A DNA stretch of 64,000 nt. Source: CBDHDN01 sp965261585 (lineage in GTDB: Bacteria; Pseudomonadota; Alphaproteobacteria; UBA6615). Position 1 is the stretch's first letter; the number at the start of each line of letters is the position of its first letter. This document shows positions 13,001-21,047 of this stretch, piece by piece. A program made the position numbers and the translations under genes. Where the stretch lies: positions 1-64,000 of the forward strand of contig CBDHDN010000046.1 of NCBI GenBank assembly GCA_965261585.1, read 5' to 3'. A model generated the notes under the pieces. It saw nothing but the letters and a program-made list of their open reading frames with translations. It was not told where the DNA came from and did no database searches.

Positions 13001-13220
13001 TGCCCGCCGCGTGCGCGCCGGCAATACCTACGTCAACCGCAACATGATCGGCGCCGTCGTCGGGGTGCAGCCGTTCGGCGGCGAGGGCCTGTCCGGGACC
13101 GGCCCCAAGGCCGGCGGCCCGCGCTACCTGCACCGCTTCGCGACCGAGCGCACGCTGTCCATCGACACCACCGCCGCCGGCGGCAACGCCGCCCTGATGA
13201 GCCTCGACGACGGCGCCTGA
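10052..13220 (+). CDS. putA: Bifunctional proline dehydrogenase / delta-1-pyrroline-5-carboxylate dehydrogenase, with an apparent frameshift
   Basis: About 1050 residues. Oxidises proline to glutamate in two steps (FAD, then NAD). The N-terminal half is a proline dehydrogenase barrel (ISIKLSALHPRYE, VVQAYQKRA, RLVKGAYWD). The C-terminal half is an aldehyde dehydrogenase (ISPWNFPLAIFIGQ, catalytic Glu in AETGGQNAM, catalytic Cys in SAGQRCSALR). The frame changes near 10976; removing one C gives the smooth join DRLDTGLDLLAAMALAPE. No N-terminal ribbon-helix-helix DNA-binding domain is seen. ATG 10052 is chosen; ATG 10079 is also possible. Confidence 0.92.
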
Positions 13221-13248
13221 GGCCGGTGGCGAGTGAAGGAGACGCCCC

Positions 13249-14043
13249 GTGCGGCTCAACGACGCCCAGACCCGGCAGTTCGAGGACGCCGGCTATGTGT
13301 TCCTGGCCGACGCCTTCCACGCGACCGAGGTCGCCCTGCTGCGCCGCGAAGCACGCGCCGTGTACGCCCTCGACCGCCGCGAAGTGGTGCGGGAGAAGGA
13401 CGGCAAGACGGCGCGCACGGCGTTCGCCGCCCACACCTACAATGAGGCGTTTGGCCGTCTGGCGCGGCACCCGCGGCTGGTCGAGCCGGTGCGCCAGTTG
13501 CTCGGCGGCGACGTCTACATCCATCAGTTCAAGGTCAACGCCAAGGCGGCGTTCGGCGGCGACCAGTGGCAGTGGCACCAGGACTACGGCACCTGGGCGC
13601 GCGACGACGCGATGCCCGAGCCGCGGGCCATGAACGTGGCCCTGTTCCTCGACGACGTGACCGAGTTCAACGGCCCCTTGATGTTCATCCCGCAGAGCCA
13701 CCGCGCCGGCGTGCTCGACGCCCGCCACGACGTCGAGACCACGAGCTACCCGCTGTGGACGCTGGACCAGGCGACCGTGCGGCGCCTCGTCGACGCCGGC
13801 GGCCTGGTCGCGCCCAAGGGGCCGGCCGGCTCGCTCCTCCTGTTCCACGGCAACTTGGTGCACGCCTCGGCCGCCAACATGTCGCCGTTCGACCGCACGA
13901 TCGTCTATGTCAGCCTGTGCCACGTCGACAACCACATCCGCCGCTTCACGCGGCCGGCGTGGATCGCCCACCGCGACTTCGCGCCGATCGCCTGCCTCGC
14001 CGACGACTGCCTGGCCGAGGCGGCCGCGGAGGGAGTGCGATGA
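13249..14043 (+). CDS. Phytanoyl-CoA dioxygenase (PhyH) family protein
   Basis: 264 residues. Fe(II)/2-oxoglutarate-dependent oxygenase fold. Iron ligands His110 and Asp112 are in WHQDYGTW, the distal His205 is in NLVHASAAN, and Arg216 (DRTIVYVS) is the likely 2-oxoglutarate anchor. The substrate is unknown; the family includes ectoine and phytanoyl-CoA hydroxylases. GTG 13249 follows GAAGGAG at 13234-13240. It is 28 bases after putA, so it may share its transcript, and a proline- or amino-acid-like substrate is possible but unproven. Confidence 0.85.
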   Translation: MRLNDAQTRQFEDAGYVFLADAFHATEVALLRREARAVYALDRREVVREKDGKTARTAFAAHTYNEAFGRLARHPRLVEPVRQLLGGDVYIHQFKVNAKAAFGGDQWQWHQDYGTWARDDAMPEPRAMNVALFLDDVTEFNGPLMFIPQSHRAGVLDARHDVETTSYPLWTLDQATVRRLVDAGGLVAPKGPAGSLLLFHGNLVHASAANMSPFDRTIVYVSLCHVDNHIRRFTRPAWIAHRDFAPIACLADDCLAEAAAEGVR

Positions 14044-14080
14044 GGCCACGGCCGTGTTCGTGGTCGTACCGACCTCGCGG

Positions 14081-14200
14081 CCTCACCCTTCGACAGGCTC
14101 AGGGCGAGGTGGGGAAGGGGTGTCTGGCGGGATGGTTCGAACGTGTGTAGTCGGACGCCCCAATGAGCCCTCATCCTGAGCCTGTCGAAGGGTGAGGGCG
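14081..14200. repeat. Inverted repeat pair (intergenic palindromic repeat)
   Basis: Two near-complementary blocks, 14081-14110 and 14168-14200, share the core CCTTCGACAGGCTCAGG and its complement. They lie between the PhyH gene and the GIY-YIG gene and could fold into a long hairpin with a loop of about 60 bases. This motif type is a common interspersed repeat in alphaproteobacterial intergenic DNA. Confidence 0.6.
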
Positions 14201-14207
14201 ACGCGCC

Positions 14208-14552
14208 ATGGCGGCGTTAGTCTACATCCTCACATACGCCGATGGAGCCTGCTACGTCGGCACCACGCGTGGCTCGCTGGAACAGCGCGTGGCCCAGCAC
14301 AACGCCGGGACATTTGGTGGATTCACGAAGCGGCGCAGGCCGGCGCGGTTGGTCTATCATCAGGAGTTCAACCGGATCACCGACGCCATTGCCGCGGAGC
14401 GGCAGCTCAAGGGGTGGACTCGGGCCAAGAAGGTAGCCTTGATTGCTGGCGACATGGAACGATTGCGCGCCATTGGCGAACCCGGACGGAGGCCAAGCTC
14501 CGGGGGCCTCGCGGGACGCGGTGAGCCCTCGAAGGGGACACGCGAAACATGA
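14208..14552 (+). CDS. GIY-YIG nuclease superfamily protein
   Basis: 114 residues. The single GIY-YIG domain covers residues 4-82, with the motif variants VYIL at 5-8 and CYVGTT at 15-20, then the basic patch GFTKRRRPARLVY and ITDAIAAERQLKGW, which holds the metal-binding Glu. This is the UPF0213/YhbQ-like group of small stand-alone proteins with unproven nuclease activity. The C-terminal 30 residues are Gly/Ser/Arg-rich and probably disordered. The stop overlaps the next start (ATGA at 14549-14552), so translation is coupled. Confidence 0.8.
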   Translation: MAALVYILTYADGACYVGTTRGSLEQRVAQHNAGTFGGFTKRRRPARLVYHQEFNRITDAIAAERQLKGWTRAKKVALIAGDMERLRAIGEPGRRPSSGGLAGRGEPSKGTRET

Positions 14553-15925
14553 ACCTCGCCGCCAAACTGCAGGAGCGCGCCGCCGCTGGGCGGCCGGTGC
14601 GCGTTGGCCTGATCGGTGCCGGCAAGTTCGGCTCGATGTTCCTCGCCCAGGCGGTGCGCACGCCGGGGCTCCACGTCAAGGGCATCGCCGACCTCGACCT
14701 CGGGCGGGCGCGCGCGTCCCTGGCCCGGATCGGCTGGCCGGCCGAGCAGTATGGCGCGGCCGATTTCGCCGCGGCCGTGCGTGCCGGCGCCACCCATCTG
14801 ACCGAGGACGCGGCGGCGCTGATCGCGGCCGACCCGCTGGAGGTCGTCATCGACGCCACCGGCAGCCCGGCGGCCGGCATCCGTCACGCGCTGCTGGCGG
14901 CCGAGCACGGCCGCCACGTCGTCATGGTCAACGTCGAGGCCGACGTGCTGGCCGGCCCGTTGCTGGCCCAGCGCGTCACGGCGGCCGGCGGCGTCTACTC
15001 CCTGGCCTATGGCGACCAGCCGGCGCTGATCTGCGAGATCGTCGACTGGGCCCGCGCCGCCGGCTTCGAGGTCGTTGCCGCCGGCAAGGGCACGAAGTAC
15101 CTGCCGGCGTTCCATGCCTCGACGCCCGAGACCGTGTGGCGGCACTACGGCCTGACGGCGGCGGACGCGCAGGCGGGCGGCATGAACGCGCAGATGTTCA
15201 ACTCGTTCCTCGACGGCACCAAGTCAGGCATCGAGATGGCCGCGGTCGCCAATGCCACGGGGCTCGCCGTGCCGGCGGACGGGCTCGCGTTCCCGCCGGT
15301 CGGCGTCGACGACCTGGCCTCGACGCTGCGGCCGGCCGCGGATGGCGGGGTCCTCGCCGCGCCGGGCATGGTCGAGGTCGTGTCGAGCCTGGCCCGCGAC
15401 GGCAGCGCCGTCGAGCGCGACCTGCGCTGGGGCGTCTACGCGACGTTCGCGGCGCCGTCGGACTACGTCGCCCGCTGCTTCGCCGAGTACGGCCTGGCGA
15501 CGGACCCGAGCGGCCGCTATGCCGCGATGTACAAGCCCTACCACCTGATCGGGCTGGAGCTCGGCATCTCGGTCGCCAGCGCCGCCCTGCGCGGCGAGCC
15601 GACCGGGCGGCCGACGGCGTGGCGCGGTGACGTCGTCGCCGTCGCCAAGCGCGACCTCGTGGCGGGCGAGATGCTCGACGGCGAGGGCGGCTACACGGTG
15701 TGGGGCAAGCTCGTGCCGGCGGCGCGCTCGCTCGCCCTCGGCGCACTGCCGATCGGCCTGGCCGGCGGCGTCCGGCTGCGCAACGCGGTGGCCGCCGGCG
15801 CGGTCGTCGGCGCGGCCGACGTCGCCCTCGCCGGGGAGGATCAGGCGGTCAAGGTCCGCCGCGAGATGGAAGCCACATTCGCCCCGGCCACGCGGCGCGC
15901 TGCCGACGCCCGCGCCGCGGAGTGA
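14549..15925 (+). CDS. NAD(P)-binding homoserine-dehydrogenase-like oxidoreductase with C-terminal SAF domain
   Basis: 458 residues. A Rossmann fold opens with VRVGLIGAGKFGSMFLAQ (residues 18-35), followed by a homoserine-dehydrogenase-like region with VVIDATGSPAAG and VNVEADVLAG. The C-terminal part from about residue 355 (VVAVAKRDLVAGEMLDGEGG) is a SAF domain, the fold found in antifreeze-like and FlgA proteins, for which such genes are sometimes misnamed. The substrate is unknown. It is translationally coupled to the GIY-YIG gene and is the last plus-strand gene before a convergent terminator. Confidence 0.75.
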   Translation: MNLAAKLQERAAAGRPVRVGLIGAGKFGSMFLAQAVRTPGLHVKGIADLDLGRARASLARIGWPAEQYGAADFAAAVRAGATHLTEDAAALIAADPLEVVIDATGSPAAGIRHALLAAEHGRHVVMVNVEADVLAGPLLAQRVTAAGGVYSLAYGDQPALICEIVDWARAAGFEVVAAGKGTKYLPAFHASTPETVWRHYGLTAADAQAGGMNAQMFNSFLDGTKSGIEMAAVANATGLAVPADGLAFPPVGVDDLASTLRPAADGGVLAAPGMVEVVSSLARDGSAVERDLRWGVYATFAAPSDYVARCFAEYGLATDPSGRYAAMYKPYHLIGLELGISVASAALRGEPTGRPTAWRGDVVAVAKRDLVAGEMLDGEGGYTVWGKLVPAARSLALGALPIGLAGGVRLRNAVAAGAVVGAADVALAGEDQAVKVRREMEATFAPATRRAADARAAE

Positions 15926-15979
15926 TCGCGCCGCCCGGCGGCGCTCGAGATTTTCGGATCAATACGGGGCCGAAAAGCA

Positions 15980-16011
15980 AAGCCCCGGGGCGTGAAACGG
16001 CCCCGGGGCTT
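15980..16011 (-). terminator. Rho-independent terminator of the Leu/Glu/Phe-type dehydrogenase gene
   Basis: An 11-bp GC-rich stem, AAGCCCCGGGG (15980-15990) with its complement at 16001-16011, and a 10-base loop. On the minus strand the stem is followed by TTTGCTTTT. It lies 87 bases past the minus-strand dehydrogenase stop and also faces the end of the SAF-domain gene. Confidence 0.7.
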
Positions 16012-16097
16012 ACCCTGGAGGTGGGCTGGTCAGGCCCAGTGGTCTGATCCTGGCGCTTGGCACCCCAAGAGTCAGGTGAATCAGTCCACAGAATCAA

Positions 16098-17126
16098 CTA
16101 GTTGAGGAAGCGTTCCTCGGCAATGCGGTCGGCGACGACGTTGGTCGGCGCGTGCTCGGCGTCGGCGCGGCTGAAGATCTCCATCAGCGTGTCGTGGATG
16201 CCCTCGACGTGGGCCGTGATCTTGTCGTGGTCGCGGCTGTCGTTGTAGGCGACCTCGATGATGCCGCCGGCGTTTATCACGTAGTCCGGGGCGTAGAGGA
16301 TGCCGCGGCGGGCGAGCTCGTCGCCATGGCGGCCCTCGGCCAGCTGGTTGTTGGCGGCACCGGCGACGATCTTCGCCTTGAGGTGGCCGATCGTCGCGTC
16401 GTTGATGGTGGCGCCCAGCGCACAGGGCGCGAAGACGTCGGCATCGGCGCCATAGATGGCGTCGCTGTCGATAGTGGTCGCGCCGAACTCGTCGGCGACG
16501 CGGCCGACCGCCTCGCTTGAGATGTCGGCGACGATCAACTTGGCGCCCTCGTCGTTCAGGTAGCGCGACAGCTCATAGCCGACCTGGCCGACGCCCTGGA
16601 TGGCGACCGAGACGCCCTCGAGGCCGGTGTTGCGGCCGAACTTGTGCTGCACGGCGGCGCGGATGCCGTGATAGATGCCGAGCGCGGTGTAGGGCGACGG
16701 GTTGCCGCTGCCTTCGGAGGTGCAGGCGACGTGGGCGGTCGTCTCGTGCACGATGTCCATGTCCTCGACCGTGGTGCCGACGTCCTCGGCGACGATGTAG
16801 GCGCCGCCCAGGCTATCGACCATCCGGCCCATGGCGCGCAGCAGGTCCGGGGTCTTGTCCCGCCTGGCATCGCCGAGGATGACGGCCTTGCCGCCACCGA
16901 ACGGCAGGTTGGCGAGCGCCGATTTGTAGGTCATGCCGCACGACAGTCTGAGCGCGTCCTCGATCGCCTCGGCCTCGCTGGCGTAGGGCCACATGCGGCA
17001 GCCGCCGACGGCCGGGCCGCGGTTGGTGTTGTGGATGGCGATGATGGCCTTGAGGCCGCTCGCTCGGTCGTGGCCGAACAAGACCTTCTCGTGGTTGTCG
17101 AAGGCGGGGGCCGAGAATACCGTCAT
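16098..17126 (-). CDS. Leu/Glu/Phe/Val-type amino acid dehydrogenase
   Basis: 342 residues. NAD-dependent oxidative deamination of a branched-chain or aromatic amino acid. The substrate loop PAVGGCRMWPY and the catalytic lysines Lys68 (MTYKSALANLPFGGGK) and Lys80 are present. The coenzyme fold carries VAIQGVGQVGYEL near residue 180. Length and motifs fit leucine dehydrogenase better than glutamate dehydrogenase (about 450 residues). Its neighbours, PutA and a glutamine-synthetase-like ligase, also point to amino-acid catabolism. No operon partner lies on the same strand. Confidence 0.88.
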   Translation of the reverse strand: MTVFSAPAFDNHEKVLFGHDRASGLKAIIAIHNTNRGPAVGGCRMWPYASEAEAIEDALRLSCGMTYKSALANLPFGGGKAVILGDARRDKTPDLLRAMGRMVDSLGGAYIVAEDVGTTVEDMDIVHETTAHVACTSEGSGNPSPYTALGIYHGIRAAVQHKFGRNTGLEGVSVAIQGVGQVGYELSRYLNDEGAKLIVADISSEAVGRVADEFGATTIDSDAIYGADADVFAPCALGATINDATIGHLKAKIVAGAANNQLAEGRHGDELARRGILYAPDYVINAGGIIEVAYNDSRDHDKITAHVEGIHDTLMEIFSRADAEHAPTNVVADRIAEERFLN

Positions 17127-17433
17127 ATGTCGCTCCGGATCTGTCGCCCGTGCCGGCCCCCCGTCCGGCCGGACCCGCGAAACAGCCCCTCGGGCCGCCC
17201 CGCAAACGGTCTATGCCTCGCCTTAGAAAGTGAGAAATTCGCCGAGAATATTCAATCGAACTCAATGGTTTACGATGAAATAGCAAGGAACGGACCGAGT
17301 CGATTCCGGGCCAGCGCAATTGGCTGCCCAAGCCACGCCGATTGGGTAATAATGTTACCGAACGCCGGGTTGCCGGTTCGCCCCATCGTGGTTGACCGGC
17401 GCCACGCGGCGCGAGAATCGGGAGGGATGTCAG
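17127..17433. other. 307-base intergenic region without a gene
   Basis: Divergent region between the amino acid dehydrogenase and the small protein at 17434. It is less GC-rich than its surroundings around 17225-17290 and must hold the promoter of the minus-strand gene. I see no gene, tRNA or clear operator in it. Confidence 0.4.
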
Positions 17434-17667
17434 ATGCCACGCACGCTCGACAAGTCACCGGCCGAGCCTGCCGTCTGGCGCCAGCCCGACGGCGCGCCGC
17501 TGGCCTGCGAGGACAAGATCGACGTGCTGCGCGAGAACCTGGCGGAAATCCAGGAGATCTGTCAGGAGGCGCTGGAAGACGCCATCGTCATGGAGGTCGA
17601 CGAGGCCCAGTTCCGTCAGGTCCTCCACAGCTTGGTGGATAGCCTCGTTAACCCATACGGGAAGTGA
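17434..17667 (+). CDS. Conserved hypothetical small protein
   Basis: 77 residues, acidic, predicted largely helical (CEDKIDVLRENLAEIQEICQ). ATG 17434 follows GGGAGGGA at 17420-17427, which supports the start and real translation. There is no signal peptide, membrane span or known domain. It stands alone between the amino acid dehydrogenase and the GS-like gene. I do not recognise its function. Confidence 0.65.
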   Translation: MPRTLDKSPAEPAVWRQPDGAPLACEDKIDVLRENLAEIQEICQEALEDAIVMEVDEAQFRQVLHSLVDSLVNPYGK

Positions 17668-17694
17668 GGTTGAGGCGCTCCAAAACAGAAGCGT

Positions 17695-17841
17695 CACCCC
17701 GGCCCTGAGCCGGGGCCCAGGAACACGGAACAAGCGCGCGATCGCGAAGCGCCACGGATCATATTGGGGACCGTTGGATTGGAAGCCGATTCCTGTGCCA
17801 TTGCCTCACGCGTGTTCCTGGACCCCGGCTCAAGGCCGGGG
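17695..17841. repeat. Inverted repeat pair around short intergenic spacer
   Basis: Block 17695-17726 (CCCCGGCCCTGAGCCGGGG core, then CCAGGAACAC) and block 17812-17841 (GTGTTCCTGG, then CCCCGGCTCAAGGCCGGGG) are near reverse complements. Each also carries its own small CCGGGG palindrome. They occupy the space between two convergent genes and may act as a bidirectional terminator. This is a typical dispersed alphaproteobacterial intergenic repeat. Confidence 0.6.
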
Positions 17842-17864
17842 ATTCCAGGCTTGTTTCGCGGCCG

Positions 17865-19235
17865 TCAGATGATCTCGAAGTAGCGGTCCATCTCCCAGTC
17901 CGTGACGTGGTGGCGGAAGGCGCGCTCCTCCCACTCCCGCGACGCCGCGAAGTGGTCGACGAAGGCATCGCCGAAGGCGGCCCGGGCGGCGGCCGACCGG
18001 CGCAGCGCCGCGGCCGCGTCCATCAGAGTGCGCGGCAATGCCAGCCGCTTCGGGTGCTTCGCGGTGTAGGCGTTGCCGGCAATCGGCGCCGTCGGCTCCA
18101 ACTTCTCGGCGATGCCGTGCAGCGCCGAGGCGACGGCCGCGGCCAGCGCCAGGTAGGGGTTGGCGTCGGCGTCGGCGACCCGGTACTCGATGCGCTGGGC
18201 CGTGTCGCCGCCGCGGATCGCGCGCAGCGCGCAGGTCCGGTTCTCGACGCCCCAGCTCGCCTCGGTCGGCGCCCAGGCGCCGGGGATCAGCCGCCGGTAG
18301 GAGTTCACGGTCGGTGCCACCAGGGCCAGCAACTCGGGCATCAGCGCCTGCTGGCCGGCCAGCGCGTGGCGCATCGCGTCGGCCATGCCGTCGGGCTTGC
18401 GCGGGTCGTGGAACGCGTTGGCGCCGCCGCGCTTCCTGACCAGCGACACGTGGATGTGGCCCGACTGGCCCGGCCACTCGGCCGAGCAGCGCGCCATGAA
18501 CGTGGCCATCAGGCCGTGGCGCTGGGCCACCACCTTGGCGAAGGTCTTGAACAGGGCCGCCCGGTCGGCGGCTTCGAGCCCGCCGGTGTGGGCGAGCGCC
18601 GCCTCGAGCACGCCGGCGCCGACCTCCTCGTGCAGCGCCTCCACGGGAAAGCGCATGGCCGCCGCAGTGTCCAGCAGCGCGTGGTAGAACGGCGCCGCCG
18701 TCGAGCTGCGCAGCATGGAATAGCCAAACGAGCCCGGCGCCATCGGCTTGAGGCCGGCATAGCGCTTCTCGCGCACCGAGTGGGACGTCTCCTCGAAGAC
18801 GAAGAACTCGTACTCGAACGCGGCCTCGACGTGGAAGTCCATGGCATCGGCGCGGTCGAGCACGCGGCGCAGCGTTGCCCGCGGACAGACCGCCTCGGCG
18901 GCGCCGGCGAACTCGCCGAGAAACAGCAGCGTGCCGTCCTCGAACGGAATATCGCGGCAGGTCTCCGGCAGCAGCCGCACCGCGGCGTCGGGAAAGCCCG
19001 TGTGCCAGCCGGTGAAGGCGGCGTTGTCGTAGGTCGCATCGGCGACGTCCCAACCGAGCACAACGTTGCAGAAGCCGAAGCCGCCGTCGAGCGCCGCTGT
19101 GAACTTGTCGCGCTGCATGTATTTGCCGCGCAGCACACCGTCGATGTCGAAGACCCCGACCTTGACGTGCTCGGCCGCCCGCGCCGCCACGATCTTGCGC
19201 GCGTCGGCCGCCGTCCGCACGGACGCTGCCTGCAT
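17865..19235 (-). CDS. Glutamine synthetase family protein (gamma-glutamyl-amine ligase type)
   Basis: 456 residues. Class I GS fold: N-terminal beta-grasp (KVGVFDIDGVLRGKYM), then the catalytic barrel with FEYEFFVFEE (metal Glu), SGHIHVSL (ammonia/ATP-site His) and RIEYRVADADANPYLALAA (Arg and C-terminal metal motif). No Tyr-adenylylation loop typical of GlnA is seen, and the sequence resembles the PuuA-like gamma-glutamylputrescine synthetase group. It probably ligates glutamate to an amine in amine or polyamine breakdown. ATG 19235 is chosen; further upstream reading is low-complexity. Confidence 0.8.
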   Translation of the reverse strand: MQAASVRTAADARKIVAARAAEHVKVGVFDIDGVLRGKYMQRDKFTAALDGGFGFCNVVLGWDVADATYDNAAFTGWHTGFPDAAVRLLPETCRDIPFEDGTLLFLGEFAGAAEAVCPRATLRRVLDRADAMDFHVEAAFEYEFFVFEETSHSVREKRYAGLKPMAPGSFGYSMLRSSTAAPFYHALLDTAAAMRFPVEALHEEVGAGVLEAALAHTGGLEAADRAALFKTFAKVVAQRHGLMATFMARCSAEWPGQSGHIHVSLVRKRGGANAFHDPRKPDGMADAMRHALAGQQALMPELLALVAPTVNSYRRLIPGAWAPTEASWGVENRTCALRAIRGGDTAQRIEYRVADADANPYLALAAAVASALHGIAEKLEPTAPIAGNAYTAKHPKRLALPRTLMDAAAALRRSAAARAAFGDAFVDHFAASREWEERAFRHHVTDWEMDRYFEII

Positions 19236-19410
19236 GCCCCCGGTCCCCTCTGGGTTGATCGGCGCCCAGCCTAGGCGGCGCCGCGCTGGACGTAAACTGG
19301 CGCGGACGTAAACCGGGGGCCGGGATCCGGCGCGCCGGGCGCAACGCCGACCTTGACCCGGGCCGCCGGAACCTGTTGGTCTGAGGTGATCGAAGCCGCA
19401 GGAGCAAGCC

Positions 19411-20327
19411 ATGGCAGCACGACCCATCATCATCGATTGCGACCCCGGGCAGGACGACGCGGTCATGCTGCTGATGGCGCTGGCGTCGCCGGACGAGCTC
19501 GACATCCTGGGCATCACGGCGGTCGCCGGCAACGTGCCGCTTGCCCTGACCGAGCGCAATACGCGCCTGATCGTGGAGCTGGCCGGGCGCCGTGACGTGC
19601 CGGTCTACGCCGGCTGCCCGCGGCCCTTGGTCCGGGAACTCGTCACCGCCGAGGAGGTGCACGGCCGCACCGGCATCGACGGCTTCGACATCCACGACCC
19701 CGCCGTGCCGTTGGGGGCCGCCCACGCCGTCGACTACCTGGTCGACACCCTGATGGCCGCCGATCTGCCGATCACCCTGGTGCCGACCGGCCCGCTGACC
19801 AACGTCGCCATGGCCATGGTCAAGGAGCCGCGCATCGTCGAGCGCATCGACGAGAGCGTGCTGATGGGCGGCGCCATGCGCGAGGGTGGCAACTCGACGC
19901 CGGCGGCCGAGTTCAACATCCTCGTCGACCCCCACGCCGCCCACGTCGTGTTCGGCTGCGGCCGGCCGCTCACCGCCAGGTGCTGACGACGCCCGAGCGG
20001 CTCGCGGCCGTCGCCGACGTCGGCACGCCCGTCGCGCGCCAGGTGCATGCGATGCTGGAATTCTACGACCGCCACGACATCGCCAAATACGGCACCAACG
20101 GCGGCCCGCTGCACGACCCCTGCACGATCGCCTACCTGCTGCGGCCCGAATTGTTCCAGGGCAAGCACGTCAACGTCGCCGTCGAGATCCATTCCGAATT
20201 GACGATCGGCCAGACCGTCGTCGACTTCTGGGGCGTCACCGACCGCCCCGCCAACACGAACTGGATCCACACCGCCGACGCCGCCGGCTTCTACGCCCTG
20301 ATGGTGGAGTGCTTGAGGCGGCTTTAG
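19411..20327 (+). pseudogene. Inosine-uridine-preferring nucleoside hydrolase, broken by a small deletion
   Basis: Nucleoside hydrolases cleave ribonucleosides to base plus ribose. The metal-binding N-terminus DCDPGQDDAVMLLMAL, the mid-region VPTGPLTNVAMAMV and the ending NWIHTADAAGFYALM are present, in two frames. Frame 1 ends at TGA 19986, right after GCGRPLT. The family continues there with a short stretch holding the catalytic Asp and His (FGLDVTHQ type), but here the sequence jumps to RQVLTTPERLAAV in another frame. Roughly 20 bases are missing near 19977. Because catalytic residues are lost, this is more than a one-base error. Confidence 0.85.
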
Positions 20328-20485
20328 GTGGGTGGTCCCCCCACTCTCAACTCCAAGAGCTTGCCCCAAGGTAAGCCCAGTCGCGAGCACGCCCCTCCCA
20401 AATACCCGGCTTGCGGGCATCGCCCCCCGAGCGTATGTACACCATACGCCTGAAAACCATGCGAAGCCGGAGTTAGCGAGGGACG

Positions 20486-21047
20486 ATGGCAGCCCAAATC
20501 GAAAAGGAACTGGTCGACGCCGTTCAGGAGGGGCGTGCAGTCCTATTTTTGGGCTCGGGTGCGTCCTTTGGCGCCGTAGGCCCGCATGGCGGTACAATAC
20601 CAGATGGCCGAGAGTTGGCCCGCCTGGTGGCTACCAAGTTTCTCGGGCCAGATTACGCTGACGATGACCTTAAAACTGTGTTCGATCTCGCGTGCTCCGT
20701 GCGCAGCACCCGTGACGTCCAGGAGTTCGTTCATGTCACGCTTGCTCCCTATCAACCCGCCGATTTTCACAAGCTAATCCCAACGTTTGTCTGGGCTGGT
20801 CTATTAACAACTAACTATGATCTTGTCGTTGAGCGCGCGTACGAGGCCGTCAGTAAGAACCGACTACAGGAAATCATTCCGTTCGTTTGCGACGGCGAAG
20901 GTGTGACAAGGTCACTGACCCTCGGCAAAATTCCGTATACGAAGCTCCATGGTTGCATTACTCGCTATCAGATCATCTCCCCGCCTATGATAGCCAGCAC
21001 AGAACAACTAATCCGGCACAAAGAGGGCCGTATCGGACAGTTCGACA
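20486..21047 (+). pseudogene. Segment 1 of the split gene: N-terminal SIR2 domain
   Basis: Residues 1-188 of the reconstructed protein. It has an NAD-binding SIR2_2-type core: AVLFLGSGASFGA, then LLTTNYDLVVERAYE (Asn and Asp of the NAD site), and YTKLHGCIT. ATG 20486 follows GAGGGACG weakly. The last eight bases, GTTCGACA (21040-21047), are the target duplication of the ISKra4 copy. As it stands, reading runs on into the IS to a stop at 21094. Confidence 0.85.

Noticed and set aside
10052..13220. Programmed frameshifting in putA
   Set aside because: No slippery heptamer is seen at the break, PutA is never known to use one, and similar lone indels occur in other genes here.
17830..19944. 704-residue minus-strand frame over the GS-like gene and the nucleoside hydrolase
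   Set aside because: It is out of frame with both recognisable genes and is low-complexity.
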